Assembly (NCBI GenBank): GCA_964636655.1
Contig: CAZWTK010000005.1
Location: 1 to 64,000 of the forward strand
Reading direction: 5' to 3'
DNA length: 64,000 nt
Source: Fen-549 sp964636655
GTDB taxonomy: Bacteria > Actinomycetota > Thermoleophilia > Gaiellales > Gaiellaceae
Part shown: one piece after another, positions 8,557 through 15,197 of the stretch
Layout: each line of letters begins with the position of its first letter
Position numbering within the stretch: the stretch's first letter is position 1
The notes under the pieces: generated by a model
The model's input: the letters and a program-made list of their open reading frames with translations, nothing else
What the model was told of the DNA's origin: nothing
Database searches by the model: none
Made by a program: the position numbers and the translations under genes

Positions 8557-9366
8557 TCAGCCGTGGTGACCGCGCTCGTGCGGATGGCTGTGCAAAAGAG
8601 ACCCGTGTTGATGGCTGTGCTCGTGGATGAGATTTGCCCGCAGCAGCAGCTCCCGGTCGGAGAGGATCTCGCTCGGCGCACCCTCCGCGAGCAGGCGGTG
8701 GCCTTCGGAGATGACGAGACAGCGATCGGCGACCCACTCCAGCCGTTCGAGCTCATGCGTGGCAAAGACGATCGTCTTCCCCGCCTCCCCCAGCTCGCTC
8801 ATCAGCTCGAGCAGCCAGTGTCGGCTGCGCGGATCGAGCCCGGCCGTGGGCTCGTCGAAGAGCAGCAGCTCGGGGTTCATCACCAGTACCGAGGCGATCG
8901 CGACCCGTTTTTTCTGCCCCGCCGAGAGCTGGTAGGGCGCCCGCTCGATCAACTCGCCGATCTCGAGCAGCGCGATCACATCGCTAATCCGCGCCTCGAT
9001 CTCGTCCGGCTCGAGGCCGAGTTGCAGCGGTCCAAAGGCGATCTCTTCGCGCACCGTCGGCGAGAAGACCTGTGCATCGGTGTTCTGGAAGACGAAGCCA
9101 ACCCGCGCGCGGAAGCCGCGCGAGAACTGCTCGTCTTCGAGCTTGGGCTCGCTCACCTCCTCGCCGAAGGCGCGGTAACTGCCCCGGTCGGGAAAGATCA
9201 GGCCGGCCAGAATCTTGAGCAGCGTCGACTTTCCGCAGCCGTTGGCACCGAGAAGCGCCAGCCGCTCGCCCCGAGCGACCTCGAGCGAAATCTCCTCGAG
9301 CGCGGGGTAGCGCTCGAGATAGGAGTACGAGAGTCCTTCGGCGACGAGCAATGGCTCGGTACTCAT
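8557..9366 (-). CDS. cbiO: Energy-coupling factor Co/Ni transporter ATPase with His-rich tail
   Basis: This 269-residue ABC ATPase has Walker A GANGCGKST, the Q-loop FVFQNTDAQVFS, signature LSAGQKKRVAIA, Walker B LLLFDEPTAGLD and the switch His in FATHEL. The VFQN.D.Q and SPTVREEIAFGPLQLGL segments are typical of CbiO/EcfA. It would energise CbiMN-CbiQ, encoded upstream in the same direction. The C-terminus is unusual: HEHSHQHG and HSHPHERGHHG give nine His in the last 22 residues, probably a Ni/Co-binding or storage tail. I chose the ATG at 9366, since the in-frame extension to 9438 is not family-like. A 123-nt gap separates it from cbiQ. Confidence 0.92.
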   Translation of the reverse strand: MSTEPLLVAEGLSYSYLERYPALEEISLEVARGERLALLGANGCGKSTLLKILAGLIFPDRGSYRAFGEEVSEPKLEDEQFSRGFRARVGFVFQNTDAQVFSPTVREEIAFGPLQLGLEPDEIEARISDVIALLEIGELIERAPYQLSAGQKKRVAIASVLVMNPELLLFDEPTAGLDPRSRHWLLELMSELGEAGKTIVFATHELERLEWVADRCLVISEGHRLLAEGAPSEILSDRELLLRANLIHEHSHQHGSLLHSHPHERGHHG

Positions 9367-9489
9367 CTCGGTACGCTGCCCCCCGCCGAGATCCACCCAC
9401 CCGCAGGGTCGGAACACGGTAGCCGTGGAAATCGCCACGAATGTGTCAACTCCGTGTCGAGTCTCGAGCCTGAGCGCCCGGGCGCGAGC

Positions 9490-10413
9490 TCAGAGCCCGA
9501 GCGCACGATCGCCCCCGACGACGAGCACGGCCAGCGCCAGACAGGCGACGAGCCAGATCCCGTCCATCGCCCGTACGCGCGGCCGCTCAAGCGTCTTCGC
9601 CTCGCCGTGGAAGCCGCGCGCCAGCATCGCCTGGTGAATCTCCTCACCGAGCGCGTGCGCCTTGCCGAACAGCGCTCCACCCGAGAACGCGGCGACCGCC
9701 CGCGCTCCGCGCCCGTTCCTCCCGGCGACGACCGTTCGTGCCTTGCGCGCGGTCACCATCTCCGAGACCGAGTCGAGTAGGACGAAGAGGTAGCGGTAGG
9801 TCATGCCGAGCACGAGCACGAGCAGACGAGGCACGAATAGGGCCCTCAGCGCCGCGAGAAGCCGCGGCCAGGACGTCGTCAGAGTCAGAAGCACGACGAG
9901 CGAGATCGATGTGGCCACCCGGCAGACGATCAACCCCGCCGAGGTCAGGCCCTGCCGCGTCAGCCCGACCTCGTGACCGAACCAACGCCCGAGCGGTAGC
10001 ACGACCTCGCCGGGCGTGACGAAGCTGAACATCGCCGGCGCCACGATCACCCCGGTGAAGACGGGGATGAACAGCCAAACCCGCCTGATGAACCAGCGAA
10101 GTCCGATCCGCGAAGCGGCGGCCAGCACGAGCGTGAGCAGGTAGAGACCGACCAGCACGGGAACGTGCCTTACCAGCCCGACCGCGACTAACAGCGCGAC
10201 AACGCTCAGCAGCTTGACCCTGGCATCGAGGCTCTGCAGAAGGCCCGGCCGCGCGGCGGTCTCCTCGCTCGCGATCGCCTGCCGTACCACCTTCGCCAGG
10301 CCGTCGAGCGTCTTCTCGAACCCGCCTCCCCGGCGGCGCTTGCCACCGCGGACGGTCGGGTACGCGGCGGCGTTGCTCTCGAGCAACCAGCCCGGTGTCG
10401 CGGTAGCGGCCAC
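9490..10413 (-). CDS. cbiQ: Energy-coupling factor transmembrane T component
   Basis: This 307-residue membrane protein is the CbiQ/EcfT scaffold that links the ATPases to the substrate-binding CbiM. About five to six TM helices lie between residues 68 and 240. The coupling region shows the family motifs: SMTYRY-type LGMTYRYLFVLLDSVSEMVTAR and the second coupling helix with AMLARGFHGE (consensus A-M.ARGF.G). The N-terminal 60 residues contain a Lys/Arg/Gly-rich patch and a soluble helix. The GTG at 10413 lies just 2 nt after the cbiMN stop, indicating one transcript. Confidence 0.9.
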   Translation of the reverse strand: MAATATPGWLLESNAAAYPTVRGGKRRRGGGFEKTLDGLAKVVRQAIASEETAARPGLLQSLDARVKLLSVVALLVAVGLVRHVPVLVGLYLLTLVLAAASRIGLRWFIRRVWLFIPVFTGVIVAPAMFSFVTPGEVVLPLGRWFGHEVGLTRQGLTSAGLIVCRVATSISLVVLLTLTTSWPRLLAALRALFVPRLLVLVLGMTYRYLFVLLDSVSEMVTARKARTVVAGRNGRGARAVAAFSGGALFGKAHALGEEIHQAMLARGFHGEAKTLERPRVRAMDGIWLVACLALAVLVVGGDRALGL

Positions 10414-10415
10414 AC

Positions 10416-11477
10416 CTACCCCGTTTGCACGCCTAGCCGGCGCCGCGCGACCGCCCGGACGGCCCCGACGAGAAGGAAGATCGCCGCCCCCACGACGAGC
10501 GCGCCGAGGATTGCCGACAGAACGTAGGCGACGTTGGCGTGTTCGCCCGACGAGAAACCGTAGTCCGGAAGGAGCGTGTGCTTCCAGAAGCCGTTGTACT
10601 TGTCGAGCCCGCTGGGAACCGCGTTCAGCCCGTATTTCCCGAGATCGAGCTCGCCCGGCGCATCCTCGCCGTAGGCGCCGCCGGGCGCGAGCAGTCCGAG
10701 CGGGGAGAGGACGATCATCGTCGTGATCCCGATCAGCGCCCAGCGAAGGGCCGGCCGGCCGGCCGCAGGGATCAGCTCCTCGTCGCTTTCGACGATCCCG
10801 GGATGATTGATCCGAAGTAGCGGCAGGTTGGCCCTCTGCAGATAGGCGACCACACCGAAGGTGATGATCAGCTCGGCCGCACCGGCGATCGTCAGGTGCG
10901 CGAGCGCCATCGCCGGGATCGTCTGTGACAGGTGGAAGGGCGCATACAGCGGCGTTCCGTTCGCCGAGTGGAAGAGCATCGGCTGCAATCCGAACTCGGT
11001 CGCCGCGCAGAGGGCGGCGACATTCAGACCGATGTAACTACCGACTCCGGCCGCCAGCGCGCGGCGCCTCGATGTGAGCGACGTACCGCGGGCCAGCAGG
11101 CGGTAGACGCCGTAACCGGCGAACGGCATCACGAAGGCCATGTTGAAGGCGTTTGCGCCGAGCGCCAGCACGCCGCCGTCACCGAAGAAGAGGGCCTGAA
11201 TCGCGAGCGCCACGCTGACGCAGATCACGGCCGCCCACGGCCCGAGCAAGATCGCTATCAGCACCGCCCCGACCGCATGCCCGGTTGTCCCGTCCGGAAT
11301 TGGGATGTTGAACATCATGACCATGAAACTGAAGGCGGCACCGAGCGCGAGCAGCGGTGCGTGACGCTCCTTGACGACGTCCTTGGTCTTGGCGCAAGCA
11401 AGACCGATCACCGGCACCATCGCGGCGCCGGCGACCGCGCAGGTGGCAGGGCTCAAATAGCCGTCAGGAATGTGCAT
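10416..11477 (-). CDS. cbiM: Co/Ni ECF transporter S component CbiM fused to a CbiN/PDGLE-type domain
   Basis: This 353-residue protein begins MHIPDGYLSPATC. The free N-terminus with His2 is the metal-binding signature of CbiM/NikM. Six or seven TM helices fill residues 10-225, with IPIPDGTTGHAVG and FGDGGVLALGANAFNMAF as conserved metal-site loops. Residues about 245-345 form a second module with a TM helix, an extracytoplasmic loop (PGGAYGEDAPGELDLGKYG) and a final TM helix, as in NikMN or CbiMN fusions. It imports Co2+ or Ni2+, and sequence alone does not decide which. The ATG lies inside the end of fur (14-nt overlap), so expression is coupled to the regulator. Confidence 0.92.
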   Translation of the reverse strand: MHIPDGYLSPATCAVAGAAMVPVIGLACAKTKDVVKERHAPLLALGAAFSFMVMMFNIPIPDGTTGHAVGAVLIAILLGPWAAVICVSVALAIQALFFGDGGVLALGANAFNMAFVMPFAGYGVYRLLARGTSLTSRRRALAAGVGSYIGLNVAALCAATEFGLQPMLFHSANGTPLYAPFHLSQTIPAMALAHLTIAGAAELIITFGVVAYLQRANLPLLRINHPGIVESDEELIPAAGRPALRWALIGITTMIVLSPLGLLAPGGAYGEDAPGELDLGKYGLNAVPSGLDKYNGFWKHTLLPDYGFSSGEHANVAYVLSAILGALVVGAAIFLLVGAVRAVARRRLGVQTG

Positions 11478-11955
11478 GCTCGTGTCCTTGCTGCTCGTGG
11501 CTTTCGGAGATGCAGTCGGGGCAGAGCCCGACCAACGGGAAGTGGGCGAAGCGGGCCTCGAAGCCGAACTGCTCGCGCACCCGGGCGCGAACCGCGTCGA
11601 GCTCCTCGCGCGCGACCGTACGAACCGCGTGACATGACTCGCAGACGAGGTACTCGTGCTCGGGAGCGGCGAGCGCGTAGAGGCCAGGGCTGTGGCCGAG
11701 GTGGACGTGGCGGACGAGCCCGACCTCCTCCAGCGTCTCCAGGTTGCGATAGACCGAGGCCAGGTCGGAGCGCGGCAAGCGTCCCTCCAGCCCTTCGGCG
11801 ATGCGCTCGGCAGACAGCGGACCTTCGGCGCCGTAAAGCGACTCGAGTACCAGCCTGCGAGCGGCGGAGACTCTCAGCCCGCGCTCGCGCAGAGCTTCGA
11901 CGGCCGCCTCGACGCTGGTGGCGGCGAGGGCTGGACTACGGTGAGTAGTTGTCAA
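11464..11955 (-). CDS. Fur-family metal-responsive repressor
   Basis: This 163-residue protein has a winged helix (LRVSAARRLVLESLYG ... LPRSDLASVYRNLETLEEVGLVRHV) and a dimerisation domain with the structural zinc site CESCH plus CPDC. The regulatory-site residues HLGHS and HEYLVCESC are present. It begins the cbiMN-cbiQ-cbiO operon, so it most likely represses nickel or cobalt uptake (Nur-like), although Zur or Fur activity cannot be excluded. The C-terminal HEQQGHEHAHS adds a short His-rich tail like that of CbiO. The start is TTG at 11955, supported by GGGAGGAG 6 nt upstream. Confidence 0.88.
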   Translation of the reverse strand: MTTTHRSPALAATSVEAAVEALRERGLRVSAARRLVLESLYGAEGPLSAERIAEGLEGRLPRSDLASVYRNLETLEEVGLVRHVHLGHSPGLYALAAPEHEYLVCESCHAVRTVAREELDAVRARVREQFGFEARFAHFPLVGLCPDCISESHEQQGHEHAHS

Positions 11956-11985
11956 CTCGATCTCCTCCCGTCACGGGTCCGTAAC

Positions 11986-12000
11986 TGCGAACGACTCGCA
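11986..12000. promoter_or_regulatory. Candidate Fur-family operator (palindrome)
   Basis: The sequence TGCGA-ACGAC-TCGCA is a perfect 5+5 palindrome with a 5-nt centre. It lies 31 nt upstream of the TTG of the fur-like gene and 74 nt upstream of the divergent gene at 12074. Its size and place suit autoregulation, but it does not match the AT-rich Fur or Zur boxes of other groups, so the assignment is inferred from position. Confidence 0.45.
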
Positions 12001-12073
12001 TAAACTAACGATTCGCGTCTCGGGCTGCGGCGGGTTCCGCTCCAGCCTCCCTCGCTGCTAGGCTCGCCGCCTT

Positions 12074-12928
12074 GTGACAAGGCCCCGGTACACCATCCTC
12101 CTGGCTTTCACCGTTGCGCTCGCGCTTGTCTCGACCTGTACAGCGGCGAGCTCGCTCGGGCGAGGCGCCTCCTATCTGCTCGCGCGCGAGCAAGCCGACG
12201 GCGGCTTTGCCGAGCCGGGCGCCCCCTCGAGCGCCGGGCTGACGGCCTGGGCCGTGCTCGCTCTGAAAGCAAGCGGCAAGGCCGCCAAGGTGCAAGGGGC
12301 CGCCGACTACCTGAACCGGACTCCGGCGCCGCAGGCGACCGATCGAGAGCTGAAGCTGCTTGCCCAGGCCGCGCTCGGCCGGGACGTCTCCAAGCTTGCC
12401 GACGAGATCGAGCGGCTCCGCCGCCCGAACGGACGCATCGGGCCGGCGCTCAACTCGACCTACTGGGGCGTGCTCGCCCTCCGCGCCGCCGGCCGCAAGA
12501 CCGCCAAGGCGACCATCCGCTACATCCTGCGCGCTCAGCGAAAGAGCGGAGGCTGGTCGTGGAGCCGGCGTACGGCCGCCGACGCCGGCGACACCGCCGC
12601 CGCCGTCCAGGCCCTGCGCGCCGCAGGCATGAGCGCTCGCTCGGCGCCGATCAGGCGCGCCGTCGGCTACCTGCGCCGCTGCCAGAACAAGGACGGCGGC
12701 TTTGGCGTATCGCCCAGCGCCGGCTCCGACAGCCAGTCGACGGCCTGGGCGATCCAGGCTCTTGTCGCCGCCCGTAAAGCCCCGGGCAGGGCGCCCTTTC
12801 GCTACCTGAAAAAGCTCCAGCGCCGCGACGGCAGCTTCCGCTACAGCCGCCGCTACATCACTACGCCGGCCTGGGTGACGGCGCAGGTCCTCTGCGCGCT
12901 GGCGCGCAAGCCGTTTCCGCTCCGGTAG
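12074..12928 (+). CDS. Secreted alpha/alpha-toroid protein (prenyltransferase/squalene-cyclase repeat family)
   Basis: This 284-residue protein has a signal peptide (YTILLAFTVALALVS, cleavage near residue 26) followed by five helical-hairpin repeats. Each has a QxxDGGF-like turn and a W/A-rich helix: REQADGGFAEPG, RRPNGRIGPA, QRKSGGWSWS, CQNKDGGFGVSPS and QRRDGSFRYS. This is the toroid fold of squalene/hopene cyclases and protein prenyltransferases, but the protein is too short for a cyclase and lacks a DxDD motif. The same fold forms the cobalamin-binding barrel of intrinsic factor and transcobalamin. It is divergent from the Fur-Co/Ni transporter operon, which hints at a role in corrinoid or metal capture. 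The GTG follows TAGGCT by 9 nt. Confidence 0.8.
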   Translation: MTRPRYTILLAFTVALALVSTCTAASSLGRGASYLLAREQADGGFAEPGAPSSAGLTAWAVLALKASGKAAKVQGAADYLNRTPAPQATDRELKLLAQAALGRDVSKLADEIERLRRPNGRIGPALNSTYWGVLALRAAGRKTAKATIRYILRAQRKSGGWSWSRRTAADAGDTAAAVQALRAAGMSARSAPIRRAVGYLRRCQNKDGGFGVSPSAGSDSQSTAWAIQALVAARKAPGRAPFRYLKKLQRRDGSFRYSRRYITTPAWVTAQVLCALARKPFPLR

Positions 12929-12994
12929 CACGCCTCCGCAGGGTTGGCGACGATAATCCTCACACCGCCGAGGTCCGGCCGGCTTTCGAAAAAA

Positions 12995-13570
12995 CTAGGC
13001 GCCGCACTCGTTCTTCGTCGCGAACCAGCGGTCGGCCGACGCGAGATACGGGCCCCATGGATCTACGAACGGGCGCGCCGCGATGATCGAGTCCCAGCTC
13101 GGTTTCGCGGCGTGGCCCCAGGAGCGGAGAACTCCGTAGAGCAGATGCGGCGAGCGCTTCAATCCCGCCGCGCAGAAAAGCAGAGTCGCCACGCCCCGTC
13201 GAGCTTCTTCGAGCGCCTCTGCGACGGTGTCGAAGGCGAAGTCCGGCAAATCGGTATTGATGTCCTCGACCCCATCTATGCGCAGATAGCGAACACCGGC
13301 GCGGCGAATTACCTTCTCGTTCGGTCGCCAGATATACGGCGCACCTCCCGCCACATCGACGAATAGTTCCATGCCCGAGTTGACGAGCTCCCGGAAACGC
13401 TCGTCGTCGCGCATCTGAGCCGAGAGAGAGATCGACGTGCCGGGCACCCGCCCGACCGTCCAGACGATCGGATCGGGCACGCTCGCCACCGCTGGGCCGC
13501 AGCGCGAGCACGCGATGTCGGGCGGCGACCACCAGCGAGCGCCACAAGCGCAATCGAAGGCAACCGGCAT
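12995..13570 (-). CDS. Dual-specificity-phosphatase-like protein with N-terminal zinc-ribbon-like motif
   Basis: This 191-residue protein has FCAAGLKRS near residue 150, which fits the CX5R signature of protein tyrosine and dual-specificity phosphatases, followed by the helix PHLLYGVLRSWG. The residue before the Cys is Phe rather than the usual His. The general-acid region may be DGVEDINTDLPDF. The N-terminus has CACGARW and CSRCG, a four-Cys zinc-ribbon-like pair that is unusual for this fold. The ATG at 13570 lies 7 nt after TAGAGT, so the transcript is probably leaderless. The frame is open to 13744, but that extension crosses intergenic hairpins. Confidence 0.65.
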   Translation of the reverse strand: MPVAFDCACGARWWSPPDIACSRCGPAVASVPDPIVWTVGRVPGTSISLSAQMRDDERFRELVNSGMELFVDVAGGAPYIWRPNEKVIRRAGVRYLRIDGVEDINTDLPDFAFDTVAEALEEARRGVATLLFCAAGLKRSPHLLYGVLRSWGHAAKPSWDSIIAARPFVDPWGPYLASADRWFATKNECGA

Positions 13571-13656
13571 AGCGCCGACTCTACCCGCTGCCGAGAACGT
13601 CAATGCGCCCGTTCCGGCCGCTCCGACCGGCCTGCGCGGGCGCGGCTCTAGCCGCG

Positions 13657-13676
13657 CGAAAGTCTGGCGACTTTCG
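13657..13676. other. Short perfect hairpin CGAAAGTC-TGGC-GACTTTCG
   Basis: An 8-bp perfect stem with a 4-nt loop lies in the 330-nt gene-free stretch 13571-13900 between the phosphatase-like gene and sigA. The same CGAAAGTC/GACTTTCG arms form part of the long hairpin at the end of purF (40897-40941). No T-tract follows on either strand, so its role as a terminator is uncertain. Confidence 0.55.
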
Positions 13677-13729
13677 GCGGGACGGAAAGGAAGCGTGACC
13701 GAACGCGAACGCGCGAGTGCTTTTCCAGC

Positions 13730-13758
13730 CGCCGCGACCGGCATGACGGGCGCGACTC
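13730..13758 (-). repeat. Dispersed 29-nt repeat core, copy 1
   Basis: Read on the minus strand, this stretch matches 40971-40999 on the plus strand at 26 of 29 positions. The core is CGCGCCCGTCATGC, flanked by GAG on one side and GTCGCGGCG on the other. Both copies are intergenic and both lie within about 80 nt of a hairpin with CGAAAGTC arms. Confidence 0.6.
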
Positions 13759-13833
13759 ACAAACGCGATCTCTCAGGTTAACGCTACGAGCACCGACCGC
13801 AACCGCGGCTAGCCGAGTGCGCGTCAGGGAGCA

Positions 13834-13868
13834 GGCGTTGAGCAAGCGCCGAAGGCGCGCTCAACGCC
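13834..13868. terminator. Strong stem-loop downstream of sigA
   Basis: GGCGTTGAGC pairs with GCTCAACGCC and, inside that, GCGCC pairs with GGCGC around a GAA loop, with one 2-nt bulge. The 15-bp stem lies 33-67 nt beyond the sigA stop and could stop or stabilise that transcript. No U-run follows. Confidence 0.5.
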
Positions 13869-13878
13869 AAATCACTCG

Positions 13879-13909
13879 TGCACCTGAGAACGTCCGGTTT
13901 TCAGGTGCA
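13879..13909 (-). terminator. Stem-loop overlapping the sigA stop codon
   Basis: TGCACCTGA and TCAGGTGCA form a perfect 9-bp stem around a 13-nt loop. On the minus strand the first arm contains the last codons and the TGA of sigA. It is therefore a stop-codon-overlapping 3' hairpin, like the one at the end of purF. Confidence 0.55.
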
Positions 13910-14998
13910 GTTCCGAAGCGCCTGCGCCTCGGGCAACTGCTCGAGCCGCCGCAGCGTCATGGTCTCGATCTGGCGCACGCGCTCGCGCGTCACGCCGAAG
14001 GCGCGACCGACCTCTTCCAGGGTGCGCGGAGGCTGGCCGTTCAACCCGTAGCGAAGCTCGATCACGTGGCGCTCGCGCTCGGATAGGGCGTCGAGCACAA
14101 CCGTGATGTCCTCGCGGCGGAGCGAGAGCGTGGCGTTATCGTAGGGCGACTCGGCCTGCTCGTCCTCGACGAAGTCGGCCAGCGAGGAGTCTTCCTCTTC
14201 GCCGATCGGCTTCTCCAGCGAGATCGGATGCTGCGCCATGCGCATGATCTCGCGCACTTCGTCGGGCTCGAAATCCAGCTCCCTGGCGACCTCCTCCGGC
14301 CGCGGATCGCGGCCGAGCTGCTGCACCAGTTGGCGCTCGACGTGCACGACCTTGTTCAGCTTCTCGACCATGTGCACCGGGATGCGGATGGTGCGCCCCT
14401 TGTCGGCGATGGCGCGGGTTACAGCCTGCCGGATCCACCAGGTTGCGTAGGTCGAGAACTTGTAGCCCTTGCGATAGTCGAACTTCTCGACGGCGCGAAT
14501 CAGTCCGAGCGAGCCTTCCTGAATCAGATCGAGGAAGGAGAGCCCGCGGCCGAGGTAGCTCTTGGCGATCGAGACGACGAGGCGCAGGTTGGCTTCGATC
14601 ATGTGCATCTTGGCTCTCATGTCACCGCGCTCGATTCGCTTGGCCAGCGCGACCTCCTGGTCGGCGCTGAGAAGCGGCACGCGACCGATCTCGCGCAGGA
14701 AGAGGCGCAGCGAGTCGAGCGAAGGCTCAACCGAGAGATCGAGCTTGGGCGCCCTCGTCTCCTCCTCCGAGACGAGCGGCTGCTCGTAGGGCAGATGCTT
14801 GTAGGACTCGCCCGGCGTGAGATCGACTCCGTGATCGATCAGATAGGTGTAGAAATCCTCGGCCTGTTCCTTGTTGATCTCTACGTCCTCGAGCGCGACG
14901 GTTATCTCGTCGTAGCTGAGGAACCCTTTCTCCAGGCCCTCCTGTGCCAGTCGCTGGAGCTCTTCGACGTCTGGGAGGGCGATCTCGACGGTGAGCAT
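13901..14998 (-). CDS. sigA: Primary RNA polymerase sigma factor (RpoD/SigA)
   Basis: This 365-residue group 1 sigma factor has all core regions: 1.2 (DSLRLFLREIGRVPLLSADQ), 2.1-2.4 (NLRLVVSIAKSYLGRGLSFL, then EKFDYRKGYKFSTYATWWIR), region 3 (RTIRIPVHMVEKLNKV) and region 4.2 with the -35-binding helix-turn-helix (TLEEVGRAFGVTRERVRQIE). Region 1.1 is short and acidic (AEDFYTYLIDHGVDLTPGE). I chose the ATG at 14998 because the conserved MLTVEIALPDVEEL begins there and the upstream in-frame sequence, running to 15538, is not sigma-like. It recognises the housekeeping promoters of this genome, likely including the TAGRCT-type -10 elements seen here. Confidence 0.95.
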   Translation of the reverse strand: MLTVEIALPDVEELQRLAQEGLEKGFLSYDEITVALEDVEINKEQAEDFYTYLIDHGVDLTPGESYKHLPYEQPLVSEEETRAPKLDLSVEPSLDSLRLFLREIGRVPLLSADQEVALAKRIERGDMRAKMHMIEANLRLVVSIAKSYLGRGLSFLDLIQEGSLGLIRAVEKFDYRKGYKFSTYATWWIRQAVTRAIADKGRTIRIPVHMVEKLNKVVHVERQLVQQLGRDPRPEEVARELDFEPDEVREIMRMAQHPISLEKPIGEEEDSSLADFVEDEQAESPYDNATLSLRREDITVVLDALSERERHVIELRYGLNGQPPRTLEEVGRAFGVTRERVRQIETMTLRRLEQLPEAQALRNCT

Positions 14999-15046
14999 TG
15001 ACCTCGGCTTTCTCTCGCTGGGTATGGGGTCCGCGACTAGATATGG

Positions 15047-15079
15047 AAAGAGCCGGCCTTTCCGGCCCCGGCTCTTTTT
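15047..15079 (+). terminator. Terminator-like hairpin in the sigA 5' region
   Basis: AAAGAGCCGG and CCGGCTCTTT form a perfect 10-bp stem around an 11-nt loop, and the right arm runs into a T-tract on the plus strand. It has the form of a plus-strand intrinsic terminator, yet no plus-strand gene ends here. It sits 49 nt upstream of the sigA start codon and 119 nt before the Fpg-like gene. Confidence 0.6.
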
Positions 15080-15197
15080 ACGTCGGCCCGACGCTATCCG
15101 GGCACGCCGCACAAGAAAACCGATCTTCGCGTTTTTGTCAACAAGTCTTTTGGCAACCGCCCGCGAGCAGGGAAGACGCGCTAGGCTCGCACACGGA

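Noticed and set aside
11956..12073. A cobalamin riboswitch in front of the Co/Ni transporter operon
   Set aside because: The leader of fur is too short and lacks the conserved B12-box elements. Control by the Fur-family protein explains the operon better.
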